Positions 1 through 14,800 of a stretch of DNA of 64,000 nucleotides are shown here, one piece after another. The position numbers and the translations under genes were made by a program. The stretch lies in assembly GCF_036884655.1 (NCBI RefSeq), contig NC_088357.1, forward strand, positions 5,837,501-5,901,500, read 5' to 3'. The DNA is from Musa acuminata AAA Group. Taxonomy: Eukaryota; Streptophyta; Magnoliopsida; Zingiberales; Musaceae. Under the pieces are notes generated by a model. That model was not told the DNA's origin and did no database searches. It worked only from the letters and a program-made list of their open reading frames with translations. The stretch's first letter is position 1. Each line of letters begins with the position of its first letter.

Positions 1-560
1 ATCTCAAGTGTGTAAGGCTACACATACAATTGGGATCACGAAACTACTGTTTGACGATAAGGCATCATTAACCATATAACATTCCTTGAACGGATTATTC
101 AGTGAACTCATTCTCCAATGAGCACCTGCATTATATTCTTAGCATCCCCACACAAGCAGCTATACGATCAATCGTCTCCATCATATGAATGGGTATACAG
201 TATATTAGTCTATCCGACTATCTCAATGTCCCTCTCGAATAATCTATGACTAGAAATATTTAGGGTCTATATTTATAGACGAATTGATCTCATTACCATG
301 ATCTCATCATCATTTAATTTTCGTTATACAAATCCAATGACATCACAATATATCAAGTAGGCAATATAAAATGAAAAAATATCAATAATAATAATAAACA
401 AAAATACTATATAGTATGTCACACATGCCATCACTCACATGATTGGCTTGTATGATGACTAGCATACACAAGTTAACACAAAGATCTAAGCAATGCATCT
501 TCATCGAGTACTCCCTTGATTATAATATTTTTTAATGCTTTAATCCTTAAACTTACAATA
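1..560 (-). mobile_element. Probable LTR-retrotransposon remnant
   Basis: AT-rich, non-coding sequence. Read on the minus strand it resembles the long, low-complexity LTR or untranslated part of plant Ty1/copia elements of the SIRE/Maximus type. No gag, protease, integrase or reverse transcriptase motif is visible and no paired LTR lies in the window, so the assignment rests on general resemblance only. The left end is cut by the window edge. Confidence 0.3.
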
Positions 561-1577
561 TCTTTGTATCACGTCATATTTTTTTTTGTTGAATCTATTT
601 TTTCTTTTCAAAATCTTGCTTCTTCGGCAATGCTAATTGTTATAACAATCATTCATGATTAGGTTTACATGAACACATCTCAAACCTTCTCAAGCATATC
701 TCTTACTATATTAACTAGTAATTCTCTTATAGACTTAGACTCTTATATTATTTCAATTAAGTAGCACGTCACCTCTTCTAAAACCTCTCTACCACTCACT
801 ATGCGACACCTAATAAAACAATACCTTCGGCACCACAAATGATGTCTTCGTTTTCTCCTTGGTCAAGTGATATCGAAGTACATCAGCTTGATTGATCAAA
901 TGTCACTAACTCTTTATTACCATCAACACAACTCGAGTTACACTACCACAAGCTCTCTACGGCATCATTGAATGACAGCATCATTGAATGACATCTGATC
1001 TATAATATAGTTGGTAAGTTTCAGGTTGAAATATATTAGGTGTCTTGTACATAGTTTAATATAACAAAAAATATTTTATATTGAAAAATTAATGGGATAG
1101 GCAGTAAACTTAGTTTAATATTATCTTTTGTTAGGAAAAGATACTATGAAAAAGTACATGAGAGCCCCCAATGGCAATGAATATAACCTTTAAATGTATC
1201 TCGGAGTCGTTCATGGCTTTGAGAATGTGAAGAAAAATTATAATTGTAAAAGAACATGTTACGAAGATTGATCTTTGATACAAGGAACTCAATTTAGTCC
1301 CATCGATATTTATGGATTTGAAAGAAACCGCACAGTAAAGAACAAGAAATAAGAGCTGAAGCTGAACGATAATTGGATGTAAAACCTGTATATCGGCTCT
1401 ACAAGAATGAACATACAATAATGTTATTTTTGCATCTATCGTGCAGCATTTACAAATTTCCGCTTCACTTTGAGGCGCTTGCTATGATACAAAATGGATA
1501 AGGAAACTAAATTAGGAAGCACAAAATGAAAAGACAAGAATACAAGCAGAACTTGCTATGCAGCTAAAACTCGCATG
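561..1577. other. Gene-free stretch and 3' flank of ABC1K8
   Basis: No coding region can be supported here. The part next to 1577 should contain the 3' UTR and poly(A) site of the minus-strand ABC1K8 gene. A short direct duplication, with catcattgaatgac repeated, occurs around 962-990. The rest is AT-rich sequence without recognisable structure. Confidence 0.5.
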
Positions 1578-4500
1578 TCAAGCGGTGCCGGTTATCAATC
1601 TCTCCTGCTGATCCAACTTTTTTATTTTGAGAATGCCAAAGAGGACTTGCGTCCCGAAAAAAGCACATAGTAGGTATGCAGCCACAGCAGGCACCTGCCC
1701 ACTCAAAAGATTTATTACAAAAGAAAACGAGGAAAGCAAAAGAATAATTTTCAAATTAGCAAGTGTTCACTCGGGGATTTGCTTACTCGAATGGAATTGA
1801 AATATAAGATTGTTGCAAGGTTTACTAAACTTCCAGCAGCAACACCCTGTCATTTGCATACAGAGACATAAGCATTTCTTGTATAAGATAATCTTACAAA
1901 TGCAGACACTGCAAGAGAAGAAAAGGAGTGCCAAACAATATAATAAAATTACATATAGAAGTCATCAGATTTGAGTAGTGCATATAAACACTGATCATTT
2001 TAAGCATAAACAGTAAGTGATAGTTAAAAATAGTAGAACAAGATCTCCAGAAAAAAGTATTAACTTCCTGCTGTGGTATTGTATGCTGATTTACTTGAGA
2101 GCACTTTTTTGGATTTGTTCCCCTACTTTTTTGGTTCATGTGGGTGATTCATTCTTTTCCACAGGAAGATCCTTATACAACCCACACAAATCAAAGACAA
2201 TACCAATCATATATAACTCTACTTACAAGAATTCAAATGACATGCAGATTAGAATGCAATTTTTGGCCCCTTGTTTATGTCTAAGTGTACAAATTTTTTT
2301 CTTGAAATATTTCATTATTGTTCAACAATAGAAATCACATAATTTATATCACATGTGGACCTTAATGTTATGTGAAGATATACCAAATCTAAGCTATCAC
2401 AGAGCCCTCTCTTGAAGCCATGGAAAAAAAAAAAAAAAAGATCCATGCATCAAGGATGCTGCTATTTAGGTGAAGTGATCACTCTTACAATCCATGCATG
2501 TAAATCCCTCATATCAGACTTGTGAGAGACCACATCATTGATGCAATTTTTCAGGGGTGATTTAGTCCACTTGAATAGTATTTTCCACATTTTGATAGAG
2601 GCTTAAACTATACCAAGTACCCTTTGGCTCATAATCCCTTTTCACTCGCAAGATTGTTTAATGGCAAATTATCGCTTGGAATTATTTTCATCTTAATGAA
2701 TTTAGTATTATTATACTTAAGGATTGAAATCTCAAACGGATACAACTTTATGTGATTGGTCAGCTTTTCAGTATGGATATATTGGATGGTATAACAGCTT
2801 TTCGGTAATGGCTTTTCAGCATGAATCTGAAGGCTTACGTTTCCAATTGTTCTTTGGACAGCAGCGACTCTTTGAAATGCTCTTTCTGATTCCAGTGTTC
2901 GCACCCGAAGTTTGAGATCACCTTTCTCCTGTAAGATATCACAACATAGTAAATGGACTTCAAATTGTGAAAAATACTGCCTTGAAGCAACACAAAAGAT
3001 GGAAAAACAACAAAACATCATGTTGAATACCAATCTTTGAATTATTTGTGCCAACTTTTCCACTCTGTCAGCCTGTCGAAACAAGTTATAGAAAGCACTC
3101 GACTGTCTTTCCCATCTTTTCTTAACATCCTATAAGAAAGAAAAAGTTATTAGTTCAAATGTAAAAGCATAACAGCTTTGAGGTACAATACATCAGGCAG
3201 TAAGAAGCTTGCCTTGACAATAACTTCGATACCAGCTTCTCGGAACCTAAGCAATTCCAAGGCATACCTGGTTATGAAGATGCAAATATAATCAGCTCTA
3301 TATGATGCAAAAATCAGCAAATCACAAATTATAATCAAGCAGAACATAATTAAGAAAAATTATAAACCAGACTCACGGTTTGGCAATCTCAGTAATGTCA
3401 AATCTCGGATCAAGTCCCTTTCCTATTCCATCTAGTACTGTGCAGACGAGAGTCACAATTTTAGTAAAAGTTTAGCCCAAAAATGGTACAATTAGATAAA
3501 AGAATTGTTTCTTGTTTATTACACCTGAAAATGCTCTAACAACAAATGTGAAAGTAGCTGGAAAACGGAAAGGTTGATCAGCAGCAATGGCCAAAAGATC
3601 CTCCCCTGAAGATTTAGATCACATTTAAGCATAAAATTTGGCACATAAACCAACCTTTTAGAAATTATGTTCTCGACAATGGGTAATGAAAGCTAAAATT
3701 CCACACCCTACAAATTGAAACATCATATGTCTCACCTATTGCTGCCAGCCGTTGCTTCTTCTTCTCTAATCTTTCTTCTTTAGTCAATGCCTTTTTGAAG
3801 CCCAGTTCTGTTGTTGCCATCTCCCTCTCTTTAACTTGAGCTGCAAGGCGCTCTTCGAAACTGTGAATATAGAATAACAAAAGTAGGATTTACTTGAGAG
3901 TCACACTTTATATGGTTTAATATGCATTATATTTCCTGAAAATCACCTATTAAGAAAGAATTGAGCTGTTCGTCTGACAGCTGTCATATCCCCTGTAGGA
4001 ACAAGAACACCCATTTGAATCATTGCTTGAAGCACCTGCACACAAGATATTTTCACGACTGACGTTAGAAGTTCAAACAGCTACTGAGCTGGAAGAACAT
4101 AGAAAAGAAGAAAACACACTGAAGGACCAAGGATATAAACAGTTCATACAAATAAAAAAACTTAAAAAGATATAAAAAGCAATATTCTGCAGATTACCCA
4201 AATCTGGTCATTTATAATATACAACTACACATAAAAGCAGTTTTCACTGACAAGCAATGTTCATAATTTCACTGACAAGCAAGGCACCTTGGCTGCCTTG
4301 TTGGCTTGGAGTTCAAGGGAGGCGTATGATGCCACCAAGAAGTGATAAGCATCCACGAGAACAATGTCTCACATTAAAGTTTTTTTTCCCCAAACAAGTT
4401 GACTTGCAGGAATTGCATCTGTCCCTGGAAATCTATTTCTACAGCTTCGATGCCCCAAAACTTCCATATCTGATACCATAATATCATCTGAATAGACTGG

Positions 4501-7500
4501 CATCAAAAATTTGGATCTAATCAAGAACTTAGTGGTGAAATTTTCATTTAGAAACAGGTTTTCATCGTTTCATCCTAGAATTTTCTTTTAATATCAGAAT
4601 GACACTACTCTCTATTCAATATTTTACTCAAACTTGTAACATATGTAAAATGAACAATGACCTAAACAGTCTTCAAAGTCAGAAATGAAATTATGAATAC
4701 TATGTATATATAGAAAAAGACTACTAATTAGATTCAACAGAAGTTTCTCATGTGAAGCACTTGAGTGATGAGTCTGTCCTTTAAGAAAGATCAAGCTAGC
4801 TACTTAGTTGAATAAAAGAAAAATCAGTCATTGAAGGCACTAGAGGAAATTTAGCTTTATATGTATAACAAAATATTCAAGAAAAGATCAAGAGTCAAAG
4901 GAATTATATCCTTTTAACAAAAGTCAAAAGAAACTAACCCGGTCTGGGTCCTTCTCATAAATTCCATAGAATGCTTCAAGAAGCCCTTCCCTAATATTGG
5001 AGCTAATGCTGCAAAGGTTTGTAGAATGAATACTTGTTACTCAAATATGAGCATTTCAAAAGTATGATTTCTTTCCGTGAAGAGTGTAGAGGCAACAAGA
5101 GTTCAAGACACAACCTTCCCATCATTCCAAAGTCGTAAAAGATGAGCCTCCCACCATTTACATCATCCACAGCAATATTCCCAGGATGCTGAATGGGAAA
5201 ATATTTATATCAATCATGACTATTTACAAAAAATAACAAGTTAACAAAAAATCACTGAAGTTCTATTTGTTTGTTGCATCTAGAAGAAAGAACTACAGCC
5301 ACATTTCCTATTAAATATTTCACCTTTAGCATGGTCTTGATAGACAGTTATCTGTGAAAAATTTACTGGAAAAGTAAATATGTCAAAAGCACTTACATCT
5401 ATTAGATCATCAGAAACTTTTCCAGCTTCACTGATCATTCAGTAATCATATTTACCTTTCTCTTAAATTTAGTGTTTTCAATTATCAGTGTCACTTCTGC
5501 TAGACAACTTTTGCATTTCATCTGCCACGTCTCAGGTTATGGGAGGATTTCAAATTCTTGGCACTCGAAGTTAAACAACATATTGGGTGGTTCAATCAAT
5601 GAGGTCTTACTACCTTAGTTGTTGATTAGACCTGTTGAAATTTCGACATAAAATATTAAAAATTTACAGTCCCAAGATAATTATTTACTAACAATTGTAT
5701 TTAAAATTTTCTCTACTCATCGTGTTTCTGTGTGACATTAAGATATTACAAATTTACCAACAGTCCCAGTATAATTGCAGGAAACTACCACAAAAGTATT
5801 CTAAATTTTATATCAATCCAGCTTGTTTTCTAAACTTATAGACCATTTTAGGTCGAATACAACAATTATGTGATAAGTATAATTTCAGCCAAGCGTACCG
5901 GGTCAGCATGGAAAAACCCATGGGACAAAATCTGTTCAAGGTAAGACTCAACAGCATATCGGCCCAACCTATAAAGAAAGGATGCCAATGTGAATCAAAT
6001 CAGAGAATCATCTTGAAACTGCAATCAAGAAAGGGAAAACCTTTTTGGACTGATATCTAGACAAGAATTTCATATTGCACTACCTTTTTCGATCGACACC
6101 CAACTGATCTAATTGCTTTATCCTGTTTATCTTTATTCCTGGAACATATTCCATTGTGAGTACCTGCAACAACAAAAAAATATTCTGTTTAATCAGGAAA
6201 CTAAAAAGAATTTCTCTGAAAATCCCAATGTCTCACAGGAACAATGAGATAACGAACCTGTGGTGTGGTGTATTCCCAGTAAATTTTAGGCACCTTTACG
6301 TAATCCATATCTTTGAAGTTTTCAGCAAACTTTTCTGCATTAGCTGCTTCTTCTGTATAATCTATTTCCTGAAGGAAGATACGGGACTATGAGATATATT
6401 TATAAGCAAGTTTGCTCTAAGGATAAGCCAGAAAAGTTGTACCAGTATATTATAAGCAGGCACATGAAGAGTGAATGGTATTTTATAAGAAGAGTTGCTC
6501 TAAGGATAAGCCAGAAAAAGTTGTACCAGTATATTATAAGCAGACACATGAAGAGTGAGTGGTATTTTATAAGCAGAGTTGTACCAGTATATAGAGTAGT
6601 TCTAGAAATGGCACATACCATAATTTGCATCAATCTGGTGAACATCGGCTGCTGCTGTCCCGAAACACCAGTTTCTTTTCCCTTTTTTCCTCATTTTTTG
6701 GTTATAAGGAATTCAAGGTCAAGGATTGGTAGAGCTTGGGCTGGATCAATTTGGATCAATGATCAACCCAAATCTCATTTAACTATGTTGGTGTCAGGCT
6801 CAAGTTCTGTAACACTCCAGTCAACATCACTTCCCATGAGAATCAAATCCGTGCCTGCTCACCCCACCTCAACCTAGTAGACTGTTGCCAATTGACTTTC
6901 CTATATTGGTAAATTATACTGGAGTTTGGCACCAGCTATTTAACAGATTAAAACTAACCGGGGAAAGGCAGAGGAGCATGAGGACCAAAAAAAAGAGATA
7001 TTTCGTCTGGCTGCTGCTGGCATCTAATAGCCACCGAAAGTAGAACAAAAAGGATCAGGAATCAGAAAGATGAAGAGAAGAAGAAAAATATTAGCAGCTG
7101 GAAGGAGGATTGGAGAAGAATTACTCTTAATTTTTCTGTCACCCTGAATTTTTTGTCCTAATTTAATCATATCACTCTCTAACCTTTTAGGTTTTTTATT
7201 AAGATATTGATCCATAGGTCATATCTGCACAACCTAGTATGATCCTGATCTGAAATTTGTAATAGATCATGAAACCAATCCATATTCTTCAAACCATGCT
7301 GTATGAACAGATATTCAGACTGAAGGGGTTCAATATTTAACTGAACCATCTCGATGCAAATGGATGCACAGGCTCATCCACGTATGCAATAGTGTGGAAA
7401 GAATGCCACGGCATCCAAGGGACCAGTGCAATGACTGTTCTGAACTGGGAAGAGAGTATTGTTTTGAGATGGTCTCATATTACTAAACACTTTTGTGCCC

Positions 7501-8817
7501 AAAAGCTTGCTAACATAGCAAGAACTAGTGGAATTTCACACTGATTGTTAATGTTACGGAATTCTGTGACTATACAGCAGTTGCTCAATTGAATGATAAT
7601 TCCTTATTTTAAGAAAAGAAAAGAAAAATCAACCATCGATAATACAGAATAGGCGCACGATGCTCCCGCCTAAATGGAACCTGAGGAGGTTCAACATACA
7701 CAATGTTACCCCTACAAACAAAGAGCCCATTTTCAATGATAATATATAGGCACTAAAACATTAATTGGTATCGCATCATCATCCAGCCTCTTTCAACTAA
7801 AGAACTAGAAAGGTCCATAGAAATTTTGTTAATAATATAACTAATAATTATCCTAATATCAGCAAAGTTGGTGCTGAAGTTTACTTTCAACAACTGAGGA
7901 TTTTAATTTAACTGTAAAACTATGCAAAGGTAAGTGAAAATGTAATTAATTGCTTGTGCTTTAAGCTAACACAACATGAAACCAACTCCAGAAATTCCAC
8001 TATGTAAGAGTCTAGCAGCACTGTGGAACTTTTCTAATGAAAGTCATATTTAATCTCAAAGGCATGAATAAGGGTAGGCTTATTTGTTATACACTGACCA
8101 CTTAACATCATTTTAGATGCTCATAAAACGTCACATTTGTCATTTAAAGTAATTGAGCTAAATATATTTCAAATTTGCTTGATATGATTCACCTCTAGAA
8201 TTGGGAAAATCATAATGAGATAGTTCAGTAAAAGAGTTCCATGATAACTAATTCAACAGTAAAATAACCTGATAAAGGACACTGGCACATTCATCATATA
8301 TAGCAACCCAATCTCTTCTGGCACCATCTGACTTGGGGTCCACCTTCTGAAGGTATTCAGCTATAACCTGTAACAACATAATATTTACATAAAAGAACAG
8401 TTGTGGCACTTTAGCAACTATGTTTAACTATATAGAGAGTCCTCTGGTTTTCCCAACATAGCAAATAAGCCATGACAAAGAGCAGCTCACTTTAAGTAAA
8501 AAAATTAGCATATATTTGTTATACGTAATGCGAGTATCAAATTTGTAAACCATTCGCTTTACCGCACTCATCATCGGCCATATGAAAGATAAAGCTGACC
8601 TTATTTTCATATATCACACCTATTCATAAATCATAATCACAATCTGGGAAAACTAAAACTTAAAAGTATACAAGCATCCCAAAGCTAAATATTTTAGCTG
8701 TATATGGAAACATGGAATCTATTTTTGGTCAATTGAGAAAATCATTCCCAGCAAACTTTCAGAAATTAAATATATACAAAAGTATCATCAAAGACAAAAG
8801 AGCATGTATATGTATGT

Positions 8818-8852
<35 letters not shown>

Positions 8853-11800
8853 GCCAAAGTGCCTGTTTTATTGTGTCCTAGACTCCTAGTTGCAAGTTGT
8901 CACTGTAACATTCAGATAAACAGTTGTCTCTTGTTTATAGTTTCACTTTCATGTGTGTATATATTTCCAGGAATATTTATTACTTTTGGATATTGAAGAC
9001 AAATGTGTTATCTACCATGTTGGTTATCAATAAGGCATTAGATCCTTGAGCCATGCCCTAACTTCAATCTCATGCCATGCTGCCAGTATAAGCAGCATGT
9101 ACTCAACAGCCAAGAAGACAAGACCAACTTCCTCGTACTGAGAACAGGCTTAGTAAAAGCATTTTACTCCGTTCTATGGAATACAATTGTTTTATCCAAT
9201 CGTTTATGTGTTTTTTATTGTGAAATGGAATAGAAACTCTATTGGTAAAATAAGCTTGGAGAAGAAGCATCATCCTTGTTCAAATATTTGAGAGGAACAA
9301 ATTTTCAGACATACGGACCCCTACGACCACTAGATCATGGATCTGCTATCCTCTAGACACGCAAAAAGAAATAACAATTATAGATCATCCAAAGGAAAAT
9401 GAAAACATTTACCCTCTCTAACTCTCACTTTCTTGTCTCTTCCCGTACTTTTCCCATCCGTATTGCAAGGGAAGGTTCTAAATATCATACCGTACCGATG
9501 TACCGATCAGCTATCGGTATGATACGTACCAAGCTATACCGAACATACCAACATACAAGACACTAAGGTGTACCGATATACCACCCGTACCAGTCCTCTA
9601 TCGGATCAGTACGTACCACCCGTACCGAGTGGTATGGTACGGTATTGCAAACCATACTGCAATGACAATAGTGTTGACACATAACAACCCAGTGCATGCC
9701 AACATCACAGCATTAATTAACAACATTACTATTTACATGTTATCTAGCAGAGTCCAGAATCTAATAATAACATCTAAAAAGGGCAATCCAGTTTATGAGA
9801 ATTCCACCAGTGCAGGGTCTAGCAAGGGCCAATTGATACAGCCTTCCACTCTAAGCAGAAAGGTTGTTTCTGTGACTTGAACCTTAATCATCTAGATCAC
9901 ATATAAGCAACAGTACCATGACATCAAGGACCACCTTCTAAGAATTGAAAATCATATACTATATGATCTTACACTAGTAATGATGTTTCAAGTGTCAAAA
10001 ACACATGTAGATTTTCTAATAAGTGATAAGCTGAAGATGAATATGCATCATAACGCTCAATAACAAGTCATAATTTAATAAACACAAAAGATGTTTATTA
10101 TATTCCAATATGGTTTTAAGCATGGTTCATCTTACCACTCCGTACCGGTGTACCGACTAGTTATTGGTACGATACTGTACCGAGTCACACCGAACATACC
10201 GATACATAGTACATGAGGGCATACCGATGTATCGCCATACCGGTTCTCTGTCGGACCGGTACATACCGCCCATACCGAACGGTATGACAAACCTTAGTTT
10301 TAAATACTACAGTACAATAACTGAACCATACCAGTAAATTCATGTGCCTATTGTACCTACAGATCAAACATTTTTCAGTATTTTCCTTGTTTGTTTACTT
10401 GGTCATATCATACATGTTGGTTAATACATACTGATAATGATGTATTAAAATCTTGACAATGACACCAATGTTTTAAAACCTTGCTCTCAAGAGAGAAATG
10501 TGCAAGGAAGAATTTCACCTAAGAATAACTCTCTATGCAAGATATGATGGATATCATTCCCCAAAACATGACAAAACACCAATTCCAGGAAGAAAAAAAA
10601 ATTGGTACCTTAAAACCTGATTGAAACTTAAAAAGAGTGTTACCAACACATAAGGCTAAAGTCTGATTGGTCTTAATGCGATTATATTAGTTCATAACTT
10701 CATATATGTCTAGAAGTTAAAACATGCTAGCATTTACTACATAAGCTGAATAAAATATAAAATTGACAAAAAAACAAAGGCAATGTTGGTGCATCAAGCT
10801 ATTTCTATCACCTGCGAATAACCATCATATATCCACTATCCACTTATTTAGATGTCATTCCCTATTTATATCTACATAACTTTAAAGTGGATATATTTAC
10901 AAATACTGAATGGTTGACATGGCTGATGGGGTCTACCATAGTTTATGCATCAAAAAGTGAAAATCGACTCAAACATGCAGTATAGGTGACAAGTTGTTTG
11001 TGTATTATCCTATTACAAGCCCTCATTAAATATCATATGCCTTACTGTGAAAGGCATTGAACAGGGATCTAAGTAATGACCAAATAATGTAAAGAATCAA
11101 GTATCAAGTAGAAGAATGTACTTTGAAGTTTGAAGTTTGAACAGTCACAAAGCACTAACCCTCAGATTCTTCAGATCAATATCAAATAGCTCCTTAAGGG
11201 CAGGTCTTTGCACTTTAATCACCACTTCTTGGCCATTCAAACTTGCACGATGCACCTGACCTGACAATGCAAGAGGAAGTGTATCATACGTTTTCATACC
11301 ACTTATTCTACATGAATAGATTCCTTGCTTATTAGATGAAAATTGATTACCAAGACTTGCAGCAGCTATTGGCTCATAATCAAATCGATCAAAAATATCA
11401 TCCAAAGAAGCTCCAAGTTCTTCTTCAATTATTGAGATGGCAGTTTCTGAAGGGAATGGTGGAACTTGGTCCTGCGTAATGCATAGATAGGTTTAGCCAC
11501 TTGATATGAAGCACTGAAAATTCTTGTAATTCCACAGATTTAAACACCGAGCAAAGGCACAGTAACATATTGATATAACTGAAAGTAGCAGAATATTATC
11601 TGCATATATAGCGACACCAAAACATGTCATAGCCCTCTCTTAGAGGTCAGTCACAAAAAAAAAAACTGTACATTACTAGATAATTTGGTACTTCTATAAC
11701 TAATACTGGGCTCCATACGGAAATTGCAAAATTAAATAAGCTCATAATTAATAAACTGAAAGTAACAAAGATAATGGCCAGAGTTGAACAAAATCAATCA

Positions 11801-14800
11801 AAAATAAATTGTAACAACACAAGCTCATTGGGATGAGCCAAATTGAAAACAATCAGCTTATTCTGACCAAAAAAGCCAATTCCATTGGATTGAGGCATAG
11901 AATCCCATCCAACGTGGCTGCAGACATACTCAGACATGATGAAAAGAGATTTAAAAAGGGAGACCATCTTACTGTGGTGTTTCCAGTGAGATGCACCTAT
12001 GTACAAGAGAGGGAGGGTGGTAGAGAGAGGGTGGTGAACGCAGGTGAGTGGCATGTTAAAAGATGGAAAATCTTTTTGAGTTTCATTTTGAAGTAATTTG
12101 GGAAGTTCAATAATGTGATTGTTAACAATAAAAGTATAATCAAGGAAATATACACAATGCTCTACAAGGTCAAAATTAAAAAATGAACCCAAAACAAAAG
12201 AAACAAACATATGTGTGGTATATTTTTTTTCCCCTTCACTTGACAAGCATTGTAATCTATCACAAGCAATTTGTTGATGTTGAATTACAACATAAGTCAA
12301 TTTAATAAAGCAACAGTACCTGAGAAACTAGATATCACCTACCACAGCTTTGTTTATAAATGGGATAATTAATCCATCCTTCACTACAAAAGGGGGGAAA
12401 ATATTTTATGATATATGCAACAGAAGTTTGCAATGACCACTTGACTTCACTTTCTATATATCTTGCTTACATCCAACTGTTAACACTGTGTTGCAGGGGA
12501 TTTAGAACCCCAGAAACAAAACCTCCTCACTAACAAAAGTATGCATTGCGAAAAGGTAAGTATGGTATTATCCAAGGTATGCAGTACCGAATGGTACCGC
12601 CCGATACGGGCGGTACGTACCGGTCCGATGGTATACTGGTACGCGGACCACTCGGTATGCCCTGGTGTACCACTCAATACGCCCTGATGTACCGCTCGAT
12701 ACACTGATACTGTATCGTACCAAGCCCGGGTCAAAACGTCGGTACGGTACGGTACGGTGAACCTTGGTATTATCCAATATCCACTATTTCTTTAGTCTAA
12801 ATTTCTACATAAAGCTATAAAAGAATTGTAAAGTATATGAATGCTAATAACTCCATATCCATTCATGATTGAAAAAATCAAGAACAAAGCAAATTCATGA
12901 CCATAAATTTGTCTACAGTCAAATATATGAGAGCAGATTACTCTAGTGGGCAATTAGAAACTTGACCTGAAGTTCAGACAATTGATCCACATACTCCTGT
13001 GGAAGAATATCCACCCTTGTGGAGAACTGTTGACCTGTTTTAATGAATGTGGGACCTAACCTCAGGATACTTTCCTTTAACCATTTAGCAAGGGCTTTTC
13101 GCCTTGAAACCTTTTTCTCCTCAGTCATTCCTCCTGCACATTGTCAAGACATAAATCTTAACATCCAAAAAACAGATGGTGTGTCATAATAACCTGATAT
13201 CTTTTAATGTATGATCCTCAACACTCCTGTTTTACATGAATGCACCTACCAAAAAGTAGTGCTAAGTATTAAGTGAATTAACTGACAATGACTTGTAAAA
13301 TTAAATAACATTAAAAAAATATTTATAATTGTTACACTTACACAATAATTTAGAGTGGAGATTCATTAAAGTTCAACTTCATTTTGATTATGCCCTTGAT
13401 TGATGTGTCTTCTTATGGGCTATAATATCTGAAATCATGCATATATGATTGAAGCTGGCTGTCCTTAATGGGACATAGGCATGCCTCGAGGTTCCATGTA
13501 GGTGCTAGCTATAACCAATCTAAAGAACATAGATCTCGAAGACATGGAAGGTGCTAAACACCAATCATGTAGCTGGATTAAAGATAGAACATCTTAGGGT
13601 TGGAAGAACAAAAGTAGGAAAAAGGTTTATTGATTTAATTCATCAATATTTATGAATATCCTGGTTCATCTGTTATTTAGTATAGACAAGAAAAAGCTTT
13701 TCATCATGAATTACCACTTCAATAAACAATGCTTCGATGATCAAGGCACCAATTCACACCTTTTTAAAAAAATGGCACTGGCACAAGGCTCCTTCTACCC
13801 TAGAAGAGTATAGGGAGGGTCAATTTATGCAGTTTCACCATTACAACCAGACAAGCTCTTCCTGTGACTTAAACCAGCCCCTATAAACAACCCCATCTTT
13901 TGCTAGGCCATTATTAGACTGTATAAGTTGCTCAAAGAGCCAAATCTGTATTTACAATAACAAAAGAATTGATTTATCATGAGAGATTGGATGACTGCAA
14001 GATGATTCTAACATAAGATTCAGAAATTTACCTCGGTAAGAGAACTTCTGGTTGTTAAGCCAAGACTTAAAAAGAAATGCAAAAACAAAGCCCCATATTT
14101 CCAAGGTTCTTTGAATTGTAGAATAAGTTCTGAACCTATTCCAACGCCCTCCAGGAGTAACAGAGACCTGCAAGTGTGAGCAAATCATCAAGAATTGATA
14201 AACACAAAAAATTTTAATTGATATGTTAATTTTTAAAAATTTTAATTAGAAGCTAACATCCAAAAAGGTACAGATGTGAAGAGAGAAAAAGAAATGTAAT
14301 TCAATCATTAATTAAGTGCAAATATGCATAATTTGATTGTAATATTAAAAAAAATCATGTTAGCCTATGAAGTTTATGATTGTTTCCTTTGAATACATAT
14401 TGCCATAAATCTACTGACACCAACTTTCCCCCGAAGATTAAAATGCACCCAGTCATGTAAAAGTTTCATTACAGTATCAAATAGAAAAAGGAAATGTTAT
14501 TGATGAAGTAAAAACATATAATGATAAGTTGATGTTTTCTTTTCTATAAATTTTTAAGTAAGAAGTATTTTGAAAATGTTGCCAACTAAGAACTTTCCAT
14601 CATTATACTTGTCATGTTGATCAGAAGTTATATATAGCAGTAAGTCGAATTATCAAATGTTAGTTGGTGATTTCCTTCAGAGCATTCAAAAGGTTTTCTT
14701 CACAGCATGACCTGCAAATGGACCATGTATAAGAAGACTCAAAATACTTCAGCATTTTTTAAGAATTCAAATTATACTCATAGGCTCATAGCACATTTAA

